64,000 nucleotides of DNA, from assembly GCA_903887415.1 (NCBI GenBank), contig CAISPO010000019.1, forward strand, positions 1 through 64,000, read 5' to 3'. A program made the position numbers and the translations under genes. Shown in pieces: positions 7,659 through 15,696 of the stretch. Every line of letters begins with the position of its first letter. Position 1 is the first letter of the stretch. The notes beneath the pieces were generated by a model. The model did not search any database and was not told the origin of the DNA. It worked only from the letters and a program-made list of their open reading frames with translations. This DNA comes from an uncultured Bacteroidota bacterium (GTDB lineage: Bacteria > Bacteroidota > Bacteroidia > Chitinophagales > Chitinophagaceae).

Positions 7659-8530
7659 CGCAGTCCTGGGAAGGGAGATCTAAAGGGAACAAACTAGGGT
7701 ACAGTATATTTATTGGCATTTTACGCGTTGCCGGGATTGGCCCGGCTTATTTTCTGTTGCGGTTTGTGGCGTTTTATTATTTCCTGTTTTCCTCTTCCAA
7801 CAAGTATATATCTGCCTATTTCAAAAAGCTGGGACACTCCAAATGGCAGGCGATGGGCAGCGTTTACCGAAATTATTATCTTTTCGGGCAAACACTCATT
7901 GACAAGATCGTGGTGATGTCTGGCCTCAAAGTGCCCTATACCTTTGAGTTTGAGGGTGAGCAATATATCGAGGAGATAATGGCCGGCGGAAACGGTGGCA
8001 TCCTTATCAGCGCACATATAGGCAACTATGAACTTGCAGGATACTACTTCAAAAGGCTGCCCGTAAAAGTAAATATAGTGATGGTGGACAATGAGCAGCA
8101 GCAGATAAAAGAATACCTGGAATCTGTGATGAACGACCGGAAGATGAGTATCATAACGATAAAAGAAGACATGTCGCATGTTTACGAGATAAGCAGCGCC
8201 TTGAAAAACAATGAGCTGATTGCCATTCACGCTGATCGTTTTGTTGCAGGCAGCAAGACGATCAGCGGCACTTTCCTGGGCGAAGAAGCGCTGTTCCCAA
8301 TGGGGCCATTTGTATTGGCAACGGCCTTTAAAGTGCCCGTATCTTATGTTTTTTGCGCTAAGGATACATCAAAGCACTATCACCTGTCGGCAACGCCGCC
8401 GAGGTCTTACACCGCCCATAAACAGGTGGCCATACCCGAAGCGCTGAATGATTATATTGCAGAGGTGGAAAAGAAAGTAAAGCAATACCCGAAGCAATGG
8501 TTTAACTATTATAATTTTTGGGCCCATTGA
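7655..8530 (+). CDS. LpxL/HtrB-family lysophospholipid/lipid A-type acyltransferase
   Basis: 291 residues with an N-terminal hydrophobic segment (about 15-45) that anchors it to the inner membrane. The catalytic HX4E motif is SAHIGNYELAG (His121-Glu126), followed by IAIHADR and FLGEEALFPMGPF, which match the acyl-transfer core of the LpxL/HtrB family. These enzymes transfer an acyl chain from ACP to a lipid or sugar hydroxyl. Being coupled to a dedicated ACP, it probably moves the product acyl chain onto a lipid acceptor rather than making lipid A itself. It overlaps both neighbours by 4 bases if the next gene starts at TTG 8527. Confidence 0.85.
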   Translation: MTQSWEGRSKGNKLGYSIFIGILRVAGIGPAYFLLRFVAFYYFLFSSSNKYISAYFKKLGHSKWQAMGSVYRNYYLFGQTLIDKIVVMSGLKVPYTFEFEGEQYIEEIMAGGNGGILISAHIGNYELAGYYFKRLPVKVNIVMVDNEQQQIKEYLESVMNDRKMSIITIKEDMSHVYEISSALKNNELIAIHADRFVAGSKTISGTFLGEEALFPMGPFVLATAFKVPVSYVFCAKDTSKHYHLSATPPRSYTAHKQVAIPEALNDYIAEVEKKVKQYPKQWFNYYNFWAH

Positions 8531-9279
8531 AGTACAGAGTTTTTTTTATTGCCAGCATAGTGCTGATCATTGTAATAGCCCCGCGGCTGCCGTGGTATGG
8601 CTATTTGCTGTGCCTGCTGGTTCCGCTTTCTGTACTTTTCTTCGCTTGCATAAACCTTTCCTGGAATTTCTTTATCCCCGCTCATTGCAAAGCGGAAACC
8701 ACCGAAAAAGTGGTAGCATTGTCATTCGATGACGGCCCGGATTTATGTACAGACGATATCCTCGATACCTTAAAACAGAATGATGTACCGGCTTCATTTT
8801 TCTGTATTGGCAAACATATAGCAGGCAATGAAAAAACCTTGCAAAGAATAAAAGACGAAGGACACATAATAGGCAACCACAGCTATTCCCACGCATTTTG
8901 GTTTGATATGTGGGGCCCTCAGAAAATGATGGCAGACATGCGGCTGATGAATAAAGGAGTGATGACGGTTACCGGCCTGACTCCAGCCTTGTTCCGCCCA
9001 CCCTATGGCGTCATAAACCCGGCGCTGGCATCGGCAATAAAATGGGAGAAATATATACCCATCGGCTGGAACATCCGATCCTTTGATACCCGCATAAAAG
9101 ACAAACAAAAGTTATTATCCCGGATAACCGGGCAACTGAAGCCAGGCAGCATTATCTTGCTGCACGATTCTATGGCGATAACCGCAGCTATCTTGCCCGA
9201 ACTGATAAAACAGATAAAAACAAAGGAATACAAAATAGTACGCCTCGATAAAATGCTTAACATCAATGCTTATGTATAA
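8527..9279 (+). CDS. Polysaccharide deacetylase (NodB/CE4) family protein
   Basis: About 250 residues. Two hydrophobic N-terminal segments (roughly 3-45) suggest membrane anchoring with the NodB domain outside the cytoplasm. Motifs in order: SFDDGP (metal-binding Asp), NHSYSH (HxxxH metal site), FRPPYG, WNIRSFDT, and LLHDS. All CE4 catalytic elements are present, so a metal-dependent N-deacetylase is expected. No ATG precedes the N-terminal hydrophobic segments in this frame; TTG at 8527 forms a TTGA overlap with the preceding stop and gives MKYRVFF, so it is preferred over TTG 8518. The substrate is unknown; the neighbours suggest an acylated glycan or glycolipid. Confidence 0.85.
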   Translation: MKYRVFFIASIVLIIVIAPRLPWYGYLLCLLVPLSVLFFACINLSWNFFIPAHCKAETTEKVVALSFDDGPDLCTDDILDTLKQNDVPASFFCIGKHIAGNEKTLQRIKDEGHIIGNHSYSHAFWFDMWGPQKMMADMRLMNKGVMTVTGLTPALFRPPYGVINPALASAIKWEKYIPIGWNIRSFDTRIKDKQKLLSRITGQLKPGSIILLHDSMAITAAILPELIKQIKTKEYKIVRLDKMLNINAYV

Positions 9280-9907
9280 ACTCTTTTTGCCCCTGCTCAT
9301 TTCCGGTATTTGCCTGCAGGCTGCGGCACAACATACGGGATACAAGCCGCTAACTAATGCTGATGATTTCCGAAGGCAGTTTATCAAAGCCTCGCAGGCT
9401 ACGCAGTCCATACAGTGCGACTTTGTGCAAACTAAAAACCTCAGCATGTTATCAGACAAGATAGTGTCCACGGGCCAGTTCTGGTTCAAGCGGGAGAATA
9501 AGGTGCGCATGGAATATAAGAAGCCCACTTACTATCTTCTTGTGATAAATGGCAACAACATAAAGACCAAAGACGGACAGAAAGAAAACAAAGTATCTGC
9601 CAAATCAAACAAAATGTTTGACCAGGTAAATAAAATGATGATAGACTGTGTGCAAGGAACCATACTTACGAATAGTAGCTTTACTCCCGCTTTTTTTGAG
9701 TCACCTTCTTCTTACCTCGTTGAGCTTACACCTACCACCAAGGCATTGAAGGGCATTTTTAAAACCATAGACCTTGTTTTGGATAAGAAGGCCTACTCTG
9801 CTACCGGCATGGAAATGATGGAACTGTCAGGCGACAATACAGTTATTAACTTTACCCATAAACAGATAAATACCAATATCCCCGATGCTGTTTTTTCGGT
9901 TGACTAA
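9272..9907 (+). CDS. LolA-like outer-membrane lipoprotein carrier family protein
   Basis: About 211 residues with a signal peptide (MYKLFLPLLISG... cleaved after AAAQ). The mature part has the LolA/LolB half-barrel pattern: FRRQFIKASQATQSIQCDFVQTKN, GQFWFKRENKVRMEYKKP, YYLLVINGNNIKTKD. LolA proteins carry lipoproteins across the periplasm; LolA relatives inside aryl-polyene/flexirubin loci are thought to move the lipid product. ATG 9272 overlaps the deacetylase end by 8 bases; an in-frame ATG at 9266 adds two residues. It probably ferries the cluster product to the outer membrane; this is inference from context. Confidence 0.8.
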   Translation: MYKLFLPLLISGICLQAAAQHTGYKPLTNADDFRRQFIKASQATQSIQCDFVQTKNLSMLSDKIVSTGQFWFKRENKVRMEYKKPTYYLLVINGNNIKTKDGQKENKVSAKSNKMFDQVNKMMIDCVQGTILTNSSFTPAFFESPSSYLVELTPTTKALKGIFKTIDLVLDKKAYSATGMEMMELSGDNTVINFTHKQINTNIPDAVFSVD

Positions 9908-10553
9908 CAGATGCCCTGCTGCTGTTTGGCTGCTGTCAATGGCAGCCTGTATCTTTTTTTGTGTACCTGCCACTGCCCGTAAATCACAGTACAGCCACCT
10001 TAAATCCATAGCCGGCGATGTAAACTGCATCAGGAATTTCGCCCCCCGCTTCTCCAATACCTTGTATAGTGCCAGCATTGATGTTACCACACATCATTTC
10101 AGTGGCATACTCTTCTTCAAGCTTATGCCGGACAGCAGCACGCGCGTGGTATTCACCAATGAAATGGGCGTGAAGTTCTTTGACTTTGCTTTTACAAAAA
10201 ACAATGAGTTCATCCGGTATTATGTAATGGCCAAAATGGATAAAAAAATTATAGTAAAAGCCCTTCGCAATGACCTTGAGCTGGTGATCCTGCACCAGGA
10301 CCTATCAAAAGCGTTATTACTCACAGATTCTGTTTACTATTATACCGCTATCCCCACAAAAAAAGGGAATAACTACTACATCACGGACCACTGCTCAAAG
10401 CTCATCCGCATAGAAAAATCATCCAAGATAAAACCCGTAGTAGAAGTACAGATGCTCAATTACAAAGCCGGGGTACCGGACAGCATTGATATTGAACATA
10501 AGAATTTTAAGTTCAATATTGAGTTGAAAAGGATAGAGAAGGATGCTGAATAA
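9885..10553 (+). CDS. Unknown exported protein, possibly LolB/DUF3261-like
   Basis: 222 residues, overlapping the LolA-like gene by 23 bases. The N-terminus has a hydrophobic segment (about 14-27) with a Cys that could be a lipobox (CIFFC) but the cleavage site is unclear. The middle (SGILFFKLMPDSSTRVVFTNEMGVKFFDFAF) reads as consecutive beta strands with the RVVFTNEMG turn seen in LolB-type folds. An outer-membrane acceptor partner for the LolA-like protein next door would be a natural role, as DUF3261 lipoproteins occur in aryl-polyene clusters. The family assignment is a guess; the co-transcription is well supported. It is the last gene of the run. Confidence 0.55.
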   Translation: MLFFRLTNRCPAAVWLLSMAACIFFCVPATARKSQYSHLKSIAGDVNCIRNFAPRFSNTLYSASIDVTTHHFSGILFFKLMPDSSTRVVFTNEMGVKFFDFAFTKNNEFIRYYVMAKMDKKIIVKALRNDLELVILHQDLSKALLLTDSVYYYTAIPTKKGNNYYITDHCSKLIRIEKSSKIKPVVEVQMLNYKAGVPDSIDIEHKNFKFNIELKRIEKDAE

Positions 10554-10622
10554 ACACTAGCTTTGAATACCATTTGATTTTTCTAAAAACAATTTGCGCA
10601 ATCAAATAAAATAAAACATAGC

Positions 10623-11003
10623 ATGCACAGTAAGATAGCAAAAAAAATATTTATCGTTGACGATGACCAATTGCAAACAACAATGCTCGAAGACTACCTT
10701 ACCCGGGAGATCAAGCACCACGTGACGACCTTTACCACCGGAGAAGAATGCATTAAACATCTTGATGACCAACCCGATATTATTATCCTTGATTATAACC
10801 TGAACTCCGTGTATAATGGCGCGGCCAATGGTATAAAAATTCTGGAGCATATCAAAAAAATGGACCACGCTATTCGCGTGATTATGCTGTCGAGCCAAGA
10901 GGACTATGGCGTAGCGCTGCTCACTGTCACCAAAGGAGCGGAAGATTACATTATTAAGGATGATGAAGCATTTGAAAAGATCGCCGAGATATGTGCAAAA
11001 TAA
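10623..11003 (+). CDS. Single-domain response regulator (CheY-like receiver)
   Basis: 126 residues, a receiver domain only. Acidic pocket VDDD (13-15), phosphoacceptor Asp57 in IIILDYNL, switch Ser in IMLSSQED (90-91) and Lys112 in YIIKDD. A longer than usual loop after Asp57 (NSVYNGAANG). No output domain, so it acts by protein contact or in a phosphorelay. No kinase is adjacent; the nearest is the TPR histidine kinase at 15697, transcribed oppositely. Confidence 0.88.
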   Translation: MHSKIAKKIFIVDDDQLQTTMLEDYLTREIKHHVTTFTTGEECIKHLDDQPDIIILDYNLNSVYNGAANGIKILEHIKKMDHAIRVIMLSSQEDYGVALLTVTKGAEDYIIKDDEAFEKIAEICAK

Positions 11004-11042
11004 TATTCTTAAGATTTTGCCCCTGTATCATATAACTATGCA

Positions 11043-11552
11043 CTACACGGTTTTTACAAACTCATTTAAATGAGTCGCTGCATATTCCAGCATCTTTTTT
11101 ATGGTTTCCAGTTTCACGGCATTGTACCGTTCTTCGATCACTTCAAACTCTTTGAGCTCATCATAAAGCTGGGCAAATTCCTGTACACTTTTCGCTTTGT
11201 TCAGCAGGTCCAGGTTCAGCACATAAACCTTCAGCACATCATCCAGCACTTGCGCCATGTCATTAGCCCCTGCAGCATATAACTGCTCTATCATAGATGG
11301 CAGCAGGCCCACATAGCCATTGTGTATAAACTGTATAAAGCCACCCTGCCCTACCTGTGTGCGCAAGTAATCATAAGTAAGCAATAGTTGCTGCCCTTCC
11401 GACAGGTCGTCGAGGAAATCGAATGTACTGCGCCTGTACAACTCTTCGTGCAGCGGCTGAACAAGGAGATCATAGAGCTTATCATTGTCTCCAGATACTA
11501 ATGCGTCTTTAATAGCATCATTGCTTACAAATGGCAGAAAATTGCTGCTCAT
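11043..11552 (-). CDS. DMP19 (DUF4375) family protein
   Basis: 169 residues, soluble and helical. The segment DYLRTQVGQGGFIQFIHNGYVGLLPSM matches the DMP19/DUF4375 core (NGGfxqyxxN-like). DMP19 is named for a Neisseria protein reported to mimic DNA; most family members are uncharacterised. It is transcribed away from the YeiH gene and shares the 54-base divergent promoter region with it. Function unknown. Confidence 0.72.
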   Translation of the reverse strand: MSSNFLPFVSNDAIKDALVSGDNDKLYDLLVQPLHEELYRRSTFDFLDDLSEGQQLLLTYDYLRTQVGQGGFIQFIHNGYVGLLPSMIEQLYAAGANDMAQVLDDVLKVYVLNLDLLNKAKSVQEFAQLYDELKEFEVIEERYNAVKLETIKKMLEYAATHLNEFVKTV

Positions 11553-11557
11553 AATAT

Positions 11558-11565
11558 TATCTTTG
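11558..11565 (+). promoter_or_regulatory. -7 box for the YeiH-family gene
   Basis: TATCTTTG, 41 bases before the ATG at 11607. No clear -33 element. Confidence 0.5.
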
Positions 11566-11606
11566 ACCCGGAATTATCCGTATAAATATCGTGCAAATAT
11601 CAATTA

Positions 11607-12584
11607 ATGACAACAACATTACTCAATTTACCCAATACTTTAAGGCAAATAATTTTTGTTCTGTGCCTTATCGTTTGTATCGTTTTTAAAGTAGATCCCC
11701 CTATTGCACTGCTGATGGGCCTGGTGATAGCGCTGGTCATCGGTCACCCGTTCCTGCATCTTAATAAGAAGGCCACTACCCTGCTGCTGCAAGTATCTGT
11801 TGTCTGCCTGGGTTTCAAAATAGATTTTGGCGAAGCCATGAAAGCCGGCAAGGAAGGCTTCCTGTTTACGGTAGGCACCATAGGCGTTACACTACTGGCA
11901 GGCTACTTTATTGGCAAAAAATTAAAGATAGACCAAAAAATATCCACGCTTATTTCCAATGGCACTGCTATCTGCGGCGGCAGCGCCATTGCGGCTATAG
12001 CACCCATCATCAAGGCAAACGATGAGCAGATCAGCGTTTCACTGGGCACAATTTTTATCCTCAATTCCATAGCCCTGTTCCTTTTCCCATGGATAGGGAT
12101 GCACCTTATCCACTTCACCGACCAACAGTTCGGTACCTGGTGCGCTATTGCTATACATGATACCAGCTCCGTAGTGGGCGCGGCAAGCAAGTTCAGCCCT
12201 AAAGCACTGCAAATAGCTACCACGATAAAGCTGGAGCGCGCATTATGGATCATTCCGCTCTCGCTGGCGACGGCGTATTTTCAGAAAAGTACCGGCAAGA
12301 TCAAAATACCTTACTTCATTTTCTACTTCATTCTTGCTATACTTATATTCACCTACCCGCCCCATTACCTTCCCTTTCTCAATAATAAACTTGGCGGAAG
12401 CACCATTTTCGACTACGCATTTATGTTTGGAAGAAAGGGCCTGGTAGTTACTTTGTTTCTTATCGGTTCCGGCCTCTCGCTGAAAACGATCAGGCAGGTG
12501 GGCTGGCGGCCAATACTGCAAGGCGTTTTACTATGGGCTATCATCGGCAGTGTATCCCTTTTAGTGATAAAAAGCGCATTATAA
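11607..12584 (+). CDS. YeiH/UPF0324 family putative transporter
   Basis: 325 residues with about ten membrane segments. Diagnostic parts are LQVSVVCLGFKIDFGEAMKAG, the glycine-rich NGTAICGGSAIAAIAPII, and IHDTSSVVGAASKFS, all typical of the UPF0324/YeiH family (Cons_hypoth698). Members have been proposed to export sulfate or sulfonates, with little direct evidence. It is monocistronic here, followed by kynA 53 bases downstream in the same direction. Confidence 0.88.
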   Translation: MTTTLLNLPNTLRQIIFVLCLIVCIVFKVDPPIALLMGLVIALVIGHPFLHLNKKATTLLLQVSVVCLGFKIDFGEAMKAGKEGFLFTVGTIGVTLLAGYFIGKKLKIDQKISTLISNGTAICGGSAIAAIAPIIKANDEQISVSLGTIFILNSIALFLFPWIGMHLIHFTDQQFGTWCAIAIHDTSSVVGAASKFSPKALQIATTIKLERALWIIPLSLATAYFQKSTGKIKIPYFIFYFILAILIFTYPPHYLPFLNNKLGGSTIFDYAFMFGRKGLVVTLFLIGSGLSLKTIRQVGWRPILQGVLLWAIIGSVSLLVIKSAL

Positions 12585-12637
12585 CATATAATTTTACAGA
12601 CTTTTTAGCCTTCCAATAACTTTTTGTAATTTACCGC

Positions 12638-13669
12638 ATGGAAAAAAAAGAACGTGCCCCCGTTTACTATAGCGACTATCTCCAGTTAGATAAGATACTC
12701 AATGCGCAGCATCCCGAAAGCGCGAAAGAAGGAATAAGGGCTGACGATGAAATGCTCTTCATTATCATTCACCAGACCTATGAGCTGTGGTTTAAGCAGA
12801 TACTGCATGAGCTCTCTATTGTCAGGAATATTTTCAACCAGCCCAATATACATAATAATACGCCAGACATCTATAACAGTGTGCACAGGCTAAAACGTGT
12901 TTGCTCCATACTCCAGGTAGCCGTTACCCAGATGGGCGTACTGGAAACTATGACCCCGCTTGATTTTCTCGACTTCCGCGATCTGCTCCGGCCAGCCTCC
13001 GGCTTCCAGAGCATACAATTCAAAATGATCGAAGCCACACTGGGCCTCAATTATGAGCACCGTCACGGAAAGGCTTACTACCTGTCTCAACTAACTGCAG
13101 AAGACATAGAGCGTGTTAAAGAATCAGAACACCAAAAATCATTGCTGGCGCTACTTAATGAGTGGCTGGAACGGATGCCCTTTGTAAAAAACAAAGAATA
13201 CTGGGAAGGCAATGCGGCCTCTTTCTGGCAGACCTACCGTGATGTATATGAAAGCAGCCTGATGGATGTGGAACAGCCCAATTTGCGGGTGTTTGACTCG
13301 ATATTCATTGACGACGCCACCTATCCAGAAGGCCGTTCATTCAGCGCTGACGCCAGCAGGAATGCACTGTTTATAATGCTTTACCGGGACCATCCGCTAC
13401 TGCAGCTACCTTACGACCTGCTGAGTACCCTGCTTGAAATTGACGAGATGCTATCTATGTGGCGGCACAGGCACATACACATGGTGCAGCGCACAATAGG
13501 CAAGCGCGTAGGAACGGGCGGCAGCTCAGGCGCCGAATACCTGCGCGGCGCAGCCGACGCCCACTATGTGTTCAAGGAACTTGCTGAACTTACTTCCTTT
13601 CTGCTGCCACGCCATATGCTGCCTACACTCCCGGAAAAAGTGGTAACCGAACTTAGCTACAAACAATAA
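12638..13669 (+). CDS. kynA: Tryptophan 2,3-dioxygenase
   Basis: 343 residues. The haem enzyme opens the indole ring of L-tryptophan to N-formylkynurenine, the first step of the kynurenine route. Seen: IIIHQTYELWFKQ (His45, substrate-binding region), LDFLDFRDLLRPASGFQS, MIEATLGL, and MWRHRHIHMVQRTIGKRVGTGG, which includes the proximal haem His and the GTGGSSG substrate loop. All family hallmarks are intact and the length is normal. No other kynurenine-pathway gene is nearby. A strong bidirectional terminator follows. Confidence 0.95.
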   Translation: MEKKERAPVYYSDYLQLDKILNAQHPESAKEGIRADDEMLFIIIHQTYELWFKQILHELSIVRNIFNQPNIHNNTPDIYNSVHRLKRVCSILQVAVTQMGVLETMTPLDFLDFRDLLRPASGFQSIQFKMIEATLGLNYEHRHGKAYYLSQLTAEDIERVKESEHQKSLLALLNEWLERMPFVKNKEYWEGNAASFWQTYRDVYESSLMDVEQPNLRVFDSIFIDDATYPEGRSFSADASRNALFIMLYRDHPLLQLPYDLLSTLLEIDEMLSMWRHRHIHMVQRTIGKRVGTGGSSGAEYLRGAADAHYVFKELAELTSFLLPRHMLPTLPEKVVTELSYKQ

Positions 13670-13736
13670 AATCCGGAAAGGGAAACTCCAAATTCCAAGG
13701 TTGCCTGCATAAACGCATGTGCCTTGCCCAAAATAG

Positions 13737-13765
13737 AAAACCGCCTGCGACATGCAGGCGGTTTT
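13737..13765. terminator. Bidirectional Rho-independent terminator
   Basis: 12-bp perfect stem AAAACCGCCTGC (13737-13748) / GCAGGCGGTTTT (13754-13765) with a 5-base loop. It serves the convergent kynA and the 13785 gene; T runs exist on both strands. Confidence 0.92.
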
Positions 13766-13784
13766 ATTAGTTACATTACATTTA

Positions 13785-14216
13785 TTAGTTCTTTGGAGCA
13801 GCCTGAGGTGCATTAGCGGGCGTATTCGGCGCCATATGCTCCCTGTTCCTTCCTGCTTCGAATTTTGCATATTGTTCAGGAGTCATTAACTCTTTCATTT
13901 TGCCGTCTCTCCGGGCAGTGAGGTTGCCCATCTGGCCCTGGTTTGGCTGTACACCAGAAGCCCTGTATTTTTCTAGCGCCTGGAAGAACTCAAGTTCAAC
14001 CGCTTCAGCTTTGGTAGCTTGCTCCGGATTAAGGCCATATTGCTTGGTGTCCATCGTTGCGCGACGTTTTGCCATTTGCTCCGGGTTCATCATCGGCCTG
14101 GCGGCAGACGGCATTGCCTGTGGCGCGGGTGGTGCAGCAGGGGAAGTAGCAGTTGACTGCGCGAATGATACCGCAACAGACGATAGTAATACACAGGTAA
14201 TCATTAATTTTTTCAT
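13785..14216 (-). CDS. Small secreted protein, Spy/CpxP-like
   Basis: 143 residues: a signal peptide (MKKLMITCVLLSSVAVSFAQ), a Pro/Ala-rich linker, then a helical charged domain with NPEQMAKRRATMDTKQYGLN and MKELMTPEQYAKFEAGR. The LTPEQ-like repeats within long helices are reminiscent of Spy/CpxP periplasmic chaperone-type proteins (LTxxQ). The Pro/Ala-rich C-terminal tail is low complexity. It stands alone. The role is unknown; the Spy-like link is inference. Confidence 0.6.
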   Translation of the reverse strand: MKKLMITCVLLSSVAVSFAQSTATSPAAPPAPQAMPSAARPMMNPEQMAKRRATMDTKQYGLNPEQATKAEAVELEFFQALEKYRASGVQPNQGQMGNLTARRDGKMKELMTPEQYAKFEAGRNREHMAPNTPANAPQAAPKN

Positions 14217-14450
14217 ATCCTTTTAATTTTGGGGTTAAACAAATTCGATAACGGGACTAAATTAGGGCATTTCTTTCAAACCGAAGATAAAGTAATGATT
14301 TTTTTTCTATACACATTGTTAATCTTGGCCGAAAAGCGCTCCTCTGCTGCATTTGCGGGCGACAGACAGACTAGGCTACTAGCCGGCAATTTCAACTACG
14401 GGTTAATACCGCTTCGGGAATTTTGGGACAGCATAAGCAAGCATTGCTGA

Positions 14451-15635
14451 TCAATCATAAAGCAAATACTTCTTCCTGATATTCCTGAATGCATCTAATG
14501 CCGGCTTCCATGTTGCGCGGATCGTGGCCTCCGGCACACGATTCTTTATACTGTTCTCCAATTCCTGCGAGCCGCATAACTTCACGAAAAAAGCGTTGAA
14601 AAATTTATCCTTATCCGGATAGTTTGAATAAGCGCCCTGCAACCAGCCCAAGTAAAGTTTACCATCGATTTTCTTTAGCACCTCTTCATCTTTCTTCCCT
14701 GTCATTTCTCCATAGCAATGCAGCCCTTCATAAGGCGGGCTCTTTGCACCCTCACCGCTCTTTGGCGTAAAGCTATACGTATATTTTGTGCTGTCGAAGG
14801 CAGGGGTGCCGTATTGCTGAAACGGCAATTCCGTGCCACGCCCCACACTAATAACCGTACCCTCAAACAAGCATAACGAAGGATAGCCATATACGGCGGC
14901 CATTGTGCGCAGGTTTGGCGATGGAGCTACCGGGAGCTTATATTTTTTTGCATGGGTATAGTTGCCGCATTTTATTATGGTCATGTCCAGGCTTCCGGCA
15001 TCCGCGCACCACCGCTCCCCTGCCAGCATACGGGCATACTCACCTGCGGTCATGCCATATACTACTGGTATGGGCTGCATGCCGACAAAGGAACGGTATG
15101 CGGTATCCAGCACTGGGCCATCCACATAAAACCCATTAGGGTTGGGGCGGTCCAGTATCATGAGCAGCTTGTGGTTTTGCCCGCATGCTTCCATTACATA
15201 TTGCAGCGTGGCAATGTATGTGTAGAACCGCACACCTACATCCTGAAGGTCGTACACTACAATGTCTATATCCGCAAGATCTTCAACAGTTGGTTTTTTA
15301 TGCTTGCCGTACAGGCTCACTACCGGCAACCCTGTGGCGCTGTCTATAGTATTTTCTATATTGGCGCCCGCATCTTCGTGCCCGCGAAAGCCATGCTCCG
15401 GCACAAATATCCGCACCACATTCACGCCCGCATTGCGCAGCAGGTCGAGCAAGCTGACATTCCCGATAGCGCTAGTCTGGTTGATTACCAGGGCCACCCG
15501 CTTACCTTTTAGCTGCGGTACATACTGCTCCGGCATTGCATCAGCGGGTTTTATGGTTGTATCATATATACTTTGCGCATGCGCGACGAACGGAAACAAG
15601 AAAGTGAGATAAAAAATAATGTGCCTGATAGTCAT
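14451..15635 (-). CDS. DUF1343 family exo-beta-N-acetylmuramidase (NamZ-like)
   Basis: About 394 residues. It has a signal peptide ending HAQ; the ATG at 15635 (MTIRHIIFYL) is preferred to an in-frame ATG 33 bases upstream because it begins the signal sequence properly. Conserved DUF1343 blocks: GKRVALVINQTS, VRIFVPEHGFRG, VVYDLQDVGVRFYTYIATL, LDRPNPNG, GRGTELPFQQYG, and a C-terminal LGWLQGAYSNYPDK. The founding member, Bacteroidota NamZ, releases MurNAc from non-reducing ends of peptidoglycan fragments (GH171). It probably acts in periplasmic wall recycling or scavenging. No other recycling gene is adjacent. Confidence 0.85.
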   Translation of the reverse strand: MTIRHIIFYLTFLFPFVAHAQSIYDTTIKPADAMPEQYVPQLKGKRVALVINQTSAIGNVSLLDLLRNAGVNVVRIFVPEHGFRGHEDAGANIENTIDSATGLPVVSLYGKHKKPTVEDLADIDIVVYDLQDVGVRFYTYIATLQYVMEACGQNHKLLMILDRPNPNGFYVDGPVLDTAYRSFVGMQPIPVVYGMTAGEYARMLAGERWCADAGSLDMTIIKCGNYTHAKKYKLPVAPSPNLRTMAAVYGYPSLCLFEGTVISVGRGTELPFQQYGTPAFDSTKYTYSFTPKSGEGAKSPPYEGLHCYGEMTGKKDEEVLKKIDGKLYLGWLQGAYSNYPDKDKFFNAFFVKLCGSQELENSIKNRVPEATIRATWKPALDAFRNIRKKYLLYD

Positions 15636-15696
15636 AATGTTTGTTCCCCATGTTAAGCCCGCTACCACTTGCAGTCCGGTCGGCGAGTTTTAGCAT

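Noticed and set aside
14229-14450. Plus-strand open frame between the Spy-like and NamZ genes
   Set aside because: No recognisable feature and it begins beside the Spy-like promoter region; probably non-coding.
14952-15512. 186-codon open frame antisense to the NamZ-like gene
   Set aside because: Shadow of a well-supported DUF1343 gene.
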